Assembly: GCF_026914305.1 (NCBI RefSeq)
Contig: NZ_CP113866.1
Coordinates: forward strand, 1,367,501-1,431,500
Direction: 5' to 3'
Length of the DNA stretch: 64,000 bases
DNA from: Caldicellulosiruptor acetigenus
GTDB lineage: Bacteria; Bacillota; Thermoanaerobacteria; Caldicellulosiruptorales; Caldicellulosiruptoraceae
How positions within the stretch are numbered: the first letter of the stretch is position 1; every line of letters starts with the position of its first letter. Positions 36,252 through 44,176 of the stretch are shown here, piece by piece. Under the pieces are notes generated by a model. That model did not search any database. It was not told the DNA's origin and worked only from the letters and a program-made list of their open reading frames with translations. The position numbers and the translations under genes were made by a program.

Positions 36252-37034
36252 CTACAATATATTTTTGGCTCTTTCATATGCCTTGAGTATCCCATCTATT
36301 ATTGCCCCTTTTACCGCTCTTCTTTCAAACTCCACAAGCCCTTCAATTGTTGTACCTCCAGGAGATGTTACCATATCCTTTATCTGTTGTGTAGTTAACA
36401 TATTATTTTTCATGTTAACAACAGTACCTTCAAACAACGTTAAGACCAAGTTTAAACTTTCTTGTCTTGAAAATCCGAGTTTGACTGCTGCATCTACGCA
36501 GCTTTCAATAAAGTGTGCAACAAATGCTGGACCACTTCCAAACAAGGCTGTTATTGCATCCATATGTTTTTCATCAGTAGCTATAACCTCACCCATACTT
36601 TTGAAAAGGTTGAGTATTTTTTCTTTCTCATCAGCTGATACCATTTCAGAAAAACATATTCCCATAACGCCTTTCTGCACGCTTATATTTATATTAGGCA
36701 TAACTCGAACTATCTTTTTTTCTCCTACAACCTCTTTAATTTTTGAAATCGAAATCCCCGCTGCAATAGAGACTATTATCTTTTCAGAGATGCCATCTTT
36801 TATTTTCTCAAGCACATCAAAGATGTCTTTTGGCTTTACAGCAATTATGATTATGCTGCTGCTTTCTACAGTCTCAATTTCACTATTGACCCTGATAGCA
36901 CCATAAACTTGTGAAAACCTGTTTGCCTTGTCAATGTCTATGTCATAGCAAAAAAGTTGAGCTTCAATAGATTGTTTTATTGAATATGCGATTGAACTTG
37001 CCATGTTTCCACAGCCAATTATTCCTATCTTCAT
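36252..37034 (-). CDS. proC: pyrroline-5-carboxylate reductase
   Basis: Last step of proline synthesis, NADPH dependent. 260 residues. Rossmann loop GIIGCGNMASSIA at the N-terminus, VMPNINISV and TALFGSGPAFVAHFIE in the middle, and VTSPGGTTIEGLVEFE at the C-terminus are the family motifs. Its start overlaps the end of the spoVB-like gene by 4 bases (ATGA). Confidence 0.95.
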   Translation of the reverse strand: MKIGIIGCGNMASSIAYSIKQSIEAQLFCYDIDIDKANRFSQVYGAIRVNSEIETVESSSIIIIAVKPKDIFDVLEKIKDGISEKIIVSIAAGISISKIKEVVGEKKIVRVMPNINISVQKGVMGICFSEMVSADEKEKILNLFKSMGEVIATDEKHMDAITALFGSGPAFVAHFIESCVDAAVKLGFSRQESLNLVLTLFEGTVVNMKNNMLTTQQIKDMVTSPGGTTIEGLVEFERRAVKGAIIDGILKAYERAKNIL

Positions 37035-38575
37035 TTTCTTTTCACCTCAAAGAAAAATTCTTTTATTGTTGAAACTTTCAATATACCTAACATAAAAGCA
37101 CACATAAAATATACGCATGCACAACAAGTTATCATAACTACACCTTCGATAAAGACAGAGGTTTTGAGAATGTTAAGGATTATTCTGCCTACAATAACCA
37201 TTATAGCACTTGAAAGGACAATATAAAACATCTTTAACATATTAAAATGGGCAAAACCAAAGGATTTTAACTTATCTAAGTTTATCACAAACACCACAAA
37301 GTAGCACATGATATTAGCTAAGACAAGCCCTGATATGTTTAGATTGTATATTACGATAAACACAAACATGCATATAATCTTTATAATCACACCTGTTAGG
37401 ATACTTTTTACAGGTGCCATAAAATGTCCAGTTGCTTGCAGCACCGACGTTGTAAACTGAACAAGAGAGATTAAGATGGTAAGAAAAGCAGAGATTTTTA
37501 GCACGCTATCTCCTGTAGTAGCGTTGAAAAATACAATTTTGAATATGGTATCAGAGAAAAAATAAAATGCTGCACAACAAGGTAGTGTCACAAGAATGAT
37601 GTACTCAAAAGCAGTGCAAATGAGCTCTCTTTTTTCTTTTTGCTGTTTTGCAGCCACAACATATGAAACTATGCTCACAGCCATTGACACACTGAAGGTG
37701 AGTGGAACATGTATAAGAGTCATTGCCTTGCCTGAAAATATTCCAAACAGCTGTGAGATTATTCTATCCTGATACCCTCTCATATGCATGAAATATGGAA
37801 AAAGCAAAGAGTCAACAATTGATATTACTGACATCAAAAGCGACGACAGCGAAAAATAAATAGTAAGCAAAAGAATATTTTTGGATTCTAAGATTATATC
37901 ACGGTATACTTCTTTATTTTCGGCATTATTTTTGGTACTATTTATAATCTCATCTTTCTGCAGTACAAAAATAAGATAGATTAAAGAAAATAAAGCTCCT
38001 ATACTGCTTCCTGCAAGTGCCCCTGCAACCGAAAAATGGACCCCTTTTCTTAAAAGCAAAATACAAAACAAAAGTCCAAAACAAACCCGTCCTATCGACT
38101 CTATTATTTGCGAGATTGATGTAATGTACATCTTTTTGACACCATTAAAATACCCTCTGTACGACGCTTGCACAGAGACAAGAAAAAGTGCAGGAGCTAA
38201 AGACAAGTATGGAATATAAGCCTCTTGTGGCCACTTGAAGATTTCTATAATCTTTTTAGATAAAAGCACATATGCAAGCGAAAATATAAAAGAAATAGCT
38301 GTTATAACACTCAAACCTGTGTAAAATGTGAGTTTACAAGCCCTGTAATCTTTTTCTGCATGAGAGGAGGAAATCTGTTTTGAAACTGCGAGTGAAAAAC
38401 CAGTCATTGTGAAAGTCAAAACGGTAGTATAAATGGGATAAGGCAGCTGATACAACCCTATCCCATAATCACCAACAATGTTTATAAGGGGAAGTTTTAA
38501 GAATACACCAACAAATTTTGCAAAAAGTGACCCCACTGTCAGGATGATTGCTGAATATATTAATCCTTTTTTCAT
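37031..38575 (-). CDS. polysaccharide biosynthesis / SpoVB-family flippase
   Basis: 514-residue MOP-superfamily membrane protein with about 14 hydrophobic segments. Opening KKGLIYSAIILTVGSLFAKFVG and GDYGIGLYQLPYPIY are typical of SpoVB/YtgP/MurJ-like lipid II or polysaccharide flippases in Firmicutes. Which lipid-linked substrate it flips is not visible. Downstream of spo0A by 74 bases. It starts the long minus-strand housekeeping unit. Confidence 0.85.
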   Translation of the reverse strand: MKKGLIYSAIILTVGSLFAKFVGVFLKLPLINIVGDYGIGLYQLPYPIYTTVLTFTMTGFSLAVSKQISSSHAEKDYRACKLTFYTGLSVITAISFIFSLAYVLLSKKIIEIFKWPQEAYIPYLSLAPALFLVSVQASYRGYFNGVKKMYITSISQIIESIGRVCFGLLFCILLLRKGVHFSVAGALAGSSIGALFSLIYLIFVLQKDEIINSTKNNAENKEVYRDIILESKNILLLTIYFSLSSLLMSVISIVDSLLFPYFMHMRGYQDRIISQLFGIFSGKAMTLIHVPLTFSVSMAVSIVSYVVAAKQQKEKRELICTAFEYIILVTLPCCAAFYFFSDTIFKIVFFNATTGDSVLKISAFLTILISLVQFTTSVLQATGHFMAPVKSILTGVIIKIICMFVFIVIYNLNISGLVLANIMCYFVVFVINLDKLKSFGFAHFNMLKMFYIVLSSAIMVIVGRIILNILKTSVFIEGVVMITCCACVYFMCAFMLGILKVSTIKEFFFEVKRK

Positions 38576-38649
38576 AAACTTTAGCTTTCACATCAAACTG
38601 TTGCTCCATATTAAAAGTGTATGTAAATTGTCCTGTTTTAAATCCTCGT

Positions 38650-39453
38650 TTATTTTGCCTGGGAAGACTTCTTTATCTTGAGTCTTAACTTGTCGCTTAT
38701 CATGGCTATAAATTCAGCGTTAGTAGGCTTTCCTTTATCCTGTGACGTGGAATACCCAAAATATTTATAAAGTGTGTCTGCCTTGCCCCTTGTTGATGAA
38801 ATCTCTATCGCATGTCTTATTGCTCTTTCCACTCTGGTTGGTGTTGTGTTGTATTTCTCTGCAATCATAGGATACAAAACTTTTGTGATACCACTTAAGA
38901 GGTCAGCATCCATAGTTGCTGCAACAATTGCATCTCTCAAAAACTGATACCCTCTCACATGCGCAGGGATTCCAATCTCTTTGAGAATTTCTGTGACCTC
39001 GGCTTCCAAGTCCACTTCGCTCACAGGTTTTTTCTCAGCAGGTTTTGAGAAATTTACCTCTACAGTCTCTGGCTTTGAAGATGTGCTGAATAAAAGTTGT
39101 CTAACTCTTTCTATCATAATATTCAAATCAAAGGGCTTAACAAAGTAGTACAGAGCTCCCATATTAATTGCTTTTTGTGAAATATTTTCTTGACCAACTG
39201 CAGAGATGACAATTATGTTTGGACGTTTTTCCACACTTGAGAGATTTTCTATTACACCAATTCCATCAAGGTATGGCATTATGATATCCAGCATCAAAAG
39301 GTCTGGTTTCTTTTCTTCAACAACTTTCAAGGTTTCAACACCATCATACGAATTGCCAACCACCAGAAAATCTGGCTGGGAATTGAAAACTTCTGTTAAA
39401 AGCATGTTAAATTGTCTGTTATCATCTGCAATCACTACTTTCAACTTTTCCAT
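38650..39453 (-). CDS. spo0A: stage 0 sporulation response regulator Spo0A
   Basis: 267 residues from ATG 39453, after GAGGGAGA. Receiver domain with D10, D11 and phospho-acceptor D56 (LLMLDIIMPYLDG). The C-terminal Spo0A DNA-binding domain is intact: RGYQFLRDAIVAATMD, TTPTRVERAIRHAIEISST, and YFGYSTSQDKGKPTNAEFIA. It lies directly after spoIVB, the conserved order. A sigma-H-like promoter is in front. Confidence 0.97.
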   Translation of the reverse strand: MEKLKVVIADDNRQFNMLLTEVFNSQPDFLVVGNSYDGVETLKVVEEKKPDLLMLDIIMPYLDGIGVIENLSSVEKRPNIIVISAVGQENISQKAINMGALYYFVKPFDLNIMIERVRQLLFSTSSKPETVEVNFSKPAEKKPVSEVDLEAEVTEILKEIGIPAHVRGYQFLRDAIVAATMDADLLSGITKVLYPMIAEKYNTTPTRVERAIRHAIEISSTRGKADTLYKYFGYSTSQDKGKPTNAEFIAMISDKLRLKIKKSSQAK

Positions 39454-39489
39454 ATATCTCCCTCTTTTTGATGTGTTATATACATAAAA

Positions 39490-39516
39490 ATTCAACAGCT
39501 AACCGAAACTTCCTTT
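39490..39516 (-). promoter_or_regulatory. sigma-H-type promoter for spo0A
   Basis: Minus-strand AAAGGAAGT (39508-39516) and GTTGAAT (39490-39496) with an 11-base spacer fit the sigma-H consensus RNAGGAWWW-N11/12-RNNGAAT, except for one base of the -35. This is the position of the classical regulated spo0A promoter between spoIVB and spo0A. Confidence 0.6.
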
Positions 39517-39534
39517 TAGTATTTTTTAATAAAT

Positions 39535-40794
39535 TTATTTAATGTGTTTTGTGATGTTTAGCATATTATCAATAAAAACACCGTATCCTTTTTCTGGTTC
39601 CTTCAAAAAAACATGAGTAACAGCTCCTACAAGTTTGTTATCCTGTATAATTGGAGAGCCACTCATTCCCTGAACAATTCCAGATGTGAGCTGAAGAAGT
39701 CTTTTATCAGTAATCCTTATAACAAATGCTTTTGTCGAATTTCTGTAAATAGGCAGGATTCTTTCTATTTTTATTTCAAACCTTTCAACATTCCCTGAAA
39801 CCTCGCTCAAAATATATGCACTACCTACGTGAATATCCTGAAGTCGAGCAATTTCCATGCTTTGAAGGCTATTCCAAAAACTATTTTGAATTATTTTACC
39901 ATAAATCCCGTATGGAGTATTAATAACCACATCTCCAACTGTGCAGTTTTCATTGATTTTGCCTACAACTTCGCCAATCTCACTTTTATTGTTTTTTCTT
40001 ATATCAACTATTTCGGCTGCATAAATTTGTCCCTCTTTTATATCCAGGAGAATACCTGTGTCTATGTCTGATATGCCATGGCCAAGAGCGCCAAATACTT
40101 TTCTTTTGGTATCTACAAATGTAACTGTTCCAATGCCGCTTGTACCGTCTCTGACCCACAGTCCTATTTTGTACACACCTTCGCTACTAAGAAGTGGTTT
40201 TACTTTGAGCTGTTTGTAAGTTTGCCCTCTTTTGATTACAAAAACTAAAGACTTGCCACCTGATGAGTTTATCATTTTAAAAAGCTGACTGCAGTCTTTT
40301 ACCTTCTGTCCATTTACGTATACAATCTTATCACCTATTTGGATACCTGCTTCTTTTGCAGGAACTCGTGAAGTTGAATTACTACCATTACTTACGTAAG
40401 AATACCCTATAACAAGTATTCCGTCTGTCATAAGCTTGATTCCTACAAATTTCCCAGAAACCCAGACCTTGTTTGATTCAAGAATAGAGATTTTTACCTT
40501 TTTGAGTGGTATTGAACCAATTTTTAGCTCACATAGAACTGAAGAAGCCTTCTTTGGGATATAAATCTTGTTTGTTCTGTAAAAAAATTTTATTTGTGTG
40601 TTGTTTTGAACATTCGAAGGACTTAGATTAACATTAATAAAAACAGGAGTTTTGATGGTAATAGCTTTGTCTGAGCTGTAACAAGTAAGACAATCAGGAG
40701 TAATGTAAAGATAGATGACAAAAAAGGTGGTAAGTAGAATATAAAAAAGAAAAAGTCCACCTACCAGTTTTTTCACTTGTTTAACACCTGTCAA
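39535..40794 (-). CDS. spoIVB: SpoIVB serine peptidase (family S55)
   Basis: 419 residues. N-terminal membrane segment (about 10-30), a PDZ domain (about 125-200: KEAGIQIGDKIVYVNGQKV), then the S55 peptidase with LGHGISDIDTG and the nucleophile motif QGMSGSPI (Ser near 378). In spore formers it signals from forespore to activate SpoIVFB in the mother cell. It lies between recN and spo0A as in Bacillus. Confidence 0.94.
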   Translation of the reverse strand: MTGVKQVKKLVGGLFLFYILLTTFFVIYLYITPDCLTCYSSDKAITIKTPVFINVNLSPSNVQNNTQIKFFYRTNKIYIPKKASSVLCELKIGSIPLKKVKISILESNKVWVSGKFVGIKLMTDGILVIGYSYVSNGSNSTSRVPAKEAGIQIGDKIVYVNGQKVKDCSQLFKMINSSGGKSLVFVIKRGQTYKQLKVKPLLSSEGVYKIGLWVRDGTSGIGTVTFVDTKRKVFGALGHGISDIDTGILLDIKEGQIYAAEIVDIRKNNKSEIGEVVGKINENCTVGDVVINTPYGIYGKIIQNSFWNSLQSMEIARLQDIHVGSAYILSEVSGNVERFEIKIERILPIYRNSTKAFVIRITDKRLLQLTSGIVQGMSGSPIIQDNKLVGAVTHVFLKEPEKGYGVFIDNMLNITKHIK

Positions 40795-40852
40795 TTTAAA
40801 ATTTCTAATAAATTATCCTCTCCACTACCCTCTTAAAATATTCTTGAATACT

Positions 40853-42508
40853 TCAAACAAACTGAGACTTAAGCTGTTTTGCATGGAGAAGAGAACTTTC
40901 TGTAACATTTTCTCCAGAAAACATTCTGGCAATCTCTCTTAGCTGTTCATTTCCTTCGAGCTTTTTAATATTTGAAATTGTCGAGTTCTCCTTAACTTCT
41001 TTATATACATAATAGTGAGTATCTGCGGCAGCAGCAACCTGCGGCAAATGTGTAATACATATAATTTGGTGTTTTTTGGAAAGTTCTTTTAAAAGTTTTG
41101 CAAGTCTGTTGGCAACAACTCCACTCAGTCCGCTGTCTATCTCATCAAAGATAATCAGCTCCACATCGTCTTTCTCCGCCACAATAGATTTTATTGCAAG
41201 CATTATTCTTGAAAGTTCCCCACCAGAAGCAATTGCAGAGAGAAGCTTCGGCTGCTGACCAACGTTTGTTGATATCAAAAATTCTACTTCGTCAATTCCT
41301 TCTTCGTAAAGCTCTCTTTCAAGAAAATTAACATAAAAACTTACATTCTTCATTTCAAGCTGGGAAAGTATCTCTAATACCTTTTTTTCAAACTCCTCAG
41401 ATTTTCTCCGCCTGATATCCGACATCTTCTTAGAAATTTCCTCAAGTCTTTCTTTAGTTTTACTCAAATACTCTTTTAGTTCAAGAGCTTGTTCGCTACT
41501 ACTCCTAATTTTTTCCCTCTCTTCTAACAAATTTTTTCTGTACTCCAGTATCTTTTCGATTGTGCTTCCATATTTTTTCTTTAATCTGTTTATTTTATCA
41601 AGTCTGTCCACTATTTGTTCTATCTCATCTTTATTCACTTCGTAGCTCTGGCTTTTTTTGGATATAGAAAATGAGATGTCTTCTATTTCATAATACACGT
41701 TGTTCAGTCTTTCAGATATTGCCTCAAATTCCTTGTCAAACCTTGAATTTTCGTTAGCAAGTCTGATACACATCTCAAGAGAGTCTATGATTGTGTTGTT
41801 AATGGTATCAAGTATCTTTTCGCTGTTGTGCTTAAGTTTCCAACTGTTTTGGATAATCTCTTTTCTTTTTTCAAGCTCTGTATCCTCACCTATTTGGGGT
41901 TTTACGCTTTCAATCTCATTTATTTGGTAGTTTAGTAAATCAAGTTGTCTTTCCCGCTCTTCTTCTTTTGTTATTATCTGTTCATAAAGCCTTTTTTTCT
42001 CTTGATAATCATGGTACAAATCCTTATACTCAGCTTTTAACTCTTCAAGTTCTTTTCCACAGAACCTATCTATGTACAAAAGTTGAATCCTTTTATCGTT
42101 TAAAAGATGAGTCTCATTCTGGCCATGAATTTCAAATATGTGCTTAGTTATTTCTCTTAAAGTTGAGAGCAATACAAACTGATTGTTAACCCTGCAGATG
42201 TTTTTGCCACTGCTGTACACTTCACGGCTAACAATCAAAAAATTGTCTTCAAGAGAAATTCCCATCTGAGTCAATCTCTCAATAGCACTCTTTTTTTCTA
42301 TTTCAAAAACTGCAGACACGCAGGCCTTTGTACATCCTGTTCTTATAATTTCTTTTTTGAATTTTGTTCCCAAAAGCAAAGATAAAGAGTCAATGATAAT
42401 AGATTTACCTGCACCAGTCTCACCTGTCAGTATAGTCAGACCTTTGTCAAATTCAATGTCAAGTCTATCAATTATAGCAATATTTTCGATTAATAATCTT
42501 TTTAACAT
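40853..42508 (-). CDS. recN: DNA repair protein RecN
   Basis: SMC-like ATPase of double-strand break repair. 551 residues. Walker A GETGAGKS (29-36), two long coiled-coil stretches, signature ASGGELSRIMLAIK, and Walker B IIFDEIDSGLSG are present. It follows argR by 5 bases. Confidence 0.96.
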   Translation of the reverse strand: MLKRLLIENIAIIDRLDIEFDKGLTILTGETGAGKSIIIDSLSLLLGTKFKKEIIRTGCTKACVSAVFEIEKKSAIERLTQMGISLEDNFLIVSREVYSSGKNICRVNNQFVLLSTLREITKHIFEIHGQNETHLLNDKRIQLLYIDRFCGKELEELKAEYKDLYHDYQEKKRLYEQIITKEEERERQLDLLNYQINEIESVKPQIGEDTELEKRKEIIQNSWKLKHNSEKILDTINNTIIDSLEMCIRLANENSRFDKEFEAISERLNNVYYEIEDISFSISKKSQSYEVNKDEIEQIVDRLDKINRLKKKYGSTIEKILEYRKNLLEEREKIRSSSEQALELKEYLSKTKERLEEISKKMSDIRRRKSEEFEKKVLEILSQLEMKNVSFYVNFLERELYEEGIDEVEFLISTNVGQQPKLLSAIASGGELSRIMLAIKSIVAEKDDVELIIFDEIDSGLSGVVANRLAKLLKELSKKHQIICITHLPQVAAAADTHYYVYKEVKENSTISNIKKLEGNEQLREIARMFSGENVTESSLLHAKQLKSQFV

Positions 42509-42513
42509 GATAT

Positions 42514-42972
42514 CTACTCACCTTGGCTTATGATAGCTTTTATCCTCTCAACTATCTTATCAGCTGCTGCACTGCCTTTAGTTGCTATGAAAATGGTATC
42601 ATCACCTGCAATTGTTCCCACAACCTCAGGCCAGCTCAACGAATCAATGGCAGCAGCAGCACCCTGTGCAGCACCTGTAATTGTCTTTATAATAACCAGA
42701 TTGTCAGCTGTGTCGTATTTGACTATCGACTCAGAAAAGACCTTGATAAGTTTTTCGGTGATATTTGCTTCTGGACCTGATAAAACTGCATATTTGTACT
42801 TCCCTGTTTCAGTCAAAACCTTGGTAAGTCTTAGCTCTTTTATATCTCTTGAGACTGTAGCTTGTGTCACATCGTAACCAAGTGCCTTGAGTCTTTCTAC
42901 AAGCTCTTCCTGTGTTTCTATATCTTCATTTTGAATTATTTCTAAAATCTTCTGTTGTCTTTCAGATTTCAT
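42514..42972 (-). CDS. argR: arginine repressor ArgR/AhrC
   Basis: 152 residues. N-terminal winged helix (KSERQQKILEIIQNEDIETQ; VTQATVSRDIKELRLTKV) and a C-terminal arginine-binding/hexamer domain with GDDTIF. The position before recN is conserved in Firmicutes. Confidence 0.95.
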   Translation of the reverse strand: MKSERQQKILEIIQNEDIETQEELVERLKALGYDVTQATVSRDIKELRLTKVLTETGKYKYAVLSGPEANITEKLIKVFSESIVKYDTADNLVIIKTITGAAQGAAAAIDSLSWPEVVGTIAGDDTIFIATKGSAAADKIVERIKAIISQGE

Positions 42973-43000
42973 AGCAAAATTTCACCTCTATCCTTTTCTA

Positions 43001-43798
43001 TTACTCTTTTATTTTTTCTCTAAGAATTTCATAAAAGTTCCTTTGCTTAAGCCTTATAAGTTTTAACTTGTGTTGAGAAATCTTACATTCAACAAATTCT
43101 TCTGGCGCAAGCTCATCTACAAATCTGCCATCTACTACTACCTGAACATTTTCAGAAGATGAATTTTCCACTTTTATTGTTCTTGTGCTGCCAAGTACAA
43201 GACTTCTTGAACTCAAAGAATGAGGACAAATAGGGGTGACTAAAATCACCCCCAGCTGTGGCTCAACTATAGGTCCGCCTGCCGAAAGTGAATATGCAGT
43301 CGACCCAGTAGCTGTTGCAACTATAATACCGTCACTTCTATACTCCTGGGCAAACACACCGTCAATGTAAAGACACAGGTCCACTATATTAAAGGTATTT
43401 CTCACAATACACACATCGTTCAGCGCAAAGAAAACCTTCTCCTTTACCCCAGCTTCAACAATGTGCCTCTCTTCAATAAAATATTCTTTCTTTAACAGAT
43501 TAAAAATTGCCTTTTCAATATCATCTCCTACCTCTTCGGTAAGATACCCCAGCCTTCCACAGTTAATGGCAAGGACTGGTGTGGCTTCTATAGAAGCCTT
43601 TTCAACCACATTCAGAAGTGTGCCATCTCCTCCTATTGTGATAAGGAGGTCAAAATTTTTGGCTTTTTTGTTCTCTTCATTTACCAGTAGCCAATTAACT
43701 CTGTTGTGGTTAAAAATGGATACAATATTTTCTAAGATTTCACTGCTACGTTCTTTTTGAAAATTCACAAAAATTCCAACTACCATTTGCAAAACCAT
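43001..43798 (-). CDS. nadK: NAD kinase
   Basis: Phosphorylates NAD to NADP. 265 residues. Active-site motif TIGGDGTLLN, RYPLL-like INCGRLGYL and the NAD-binding TATGSTAYSLSAGGPIV are present. The real start is probably TTG 43792 or ATG 43786 (MVVGIFVNF), spaced from AAAGGAG. Before argR, as usual. Confidence 0.95.
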   Translation of the reverse strand: MVLQMVVGIFVNFQKERSSEILENIVSIFNHNRVNWLLVNEENKKAKNFDLLITIGGDGTLLNVVEKASIEATPVLAINCGRLGYLTEEVGDDIEKAIFNLLKKEYFIEERHIVEAGVKEKVFFALNDVCIVRNTFNIVDLCLYIDGVFAQEYRSDGIIVATATGSTAYSLSAGGPIVEPQLGVILVTPICPHSLSSRSLVLGSTRTIKVENSSSENVQVVVDGRFVDELAPEEFVECKISQHKLKLIRLKQRNFYEILREKIKE

Positions 43799-43831
43799 AC
43801 TCCTTTATCATTGCCGAAACAAATTGCTTAT

Positions 43832-44176
43832 TTAACCAGCTGGCCAGGAAAATTTTCTGCCGCCAAGCAAGTGAAAGTGCAAATGGTCAATAGTCTGGCC
43901 TCCGTCAGCTCCACAGTTTACCACAATTCTGTATCCTTTTTCGTCAATTCCAAACTTTTTTGCCAATTCTTTTGCTACAACAAATACATGACCTATGAGG
44001 TCTTTGTGTTGCTGCTGGACAGCGTTTAAATTTTCTATATGTGTCTTAGGAACTACAAGGATGTGCACAGGTGCAGTGGGATTTATGTCTTCAAAAGCAC
44101 AAACAAGCTCGTCCTCATACACAATCTCAGATTGAATCTCTTTATTTAAGATTTTACAAAAGATACATTCACTCAT
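43832..44176 (-). CDS. HIT-family (HINT-type) hydrolase
   Basis: 114 residues. N-terminal zinc-type CIFCKILNKEI and the histidine triad HLHFHLLGGR are present. HINT enzymes hydrolyse nucleoside phosphoramidates. It overlaps alaS by 4 bases. Confidence 0.93.
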   Translation of the reverse strand: MSECIFCKILNKEIQSEIVYEDELVCAFEDINPTAPVHILVVPKTHIENLNAVQQQHKDLIGHVFVVAKELAKKFGIDEKGYRIVVNCGADGGQTIDHLHFHLLGGRKFSWPAG

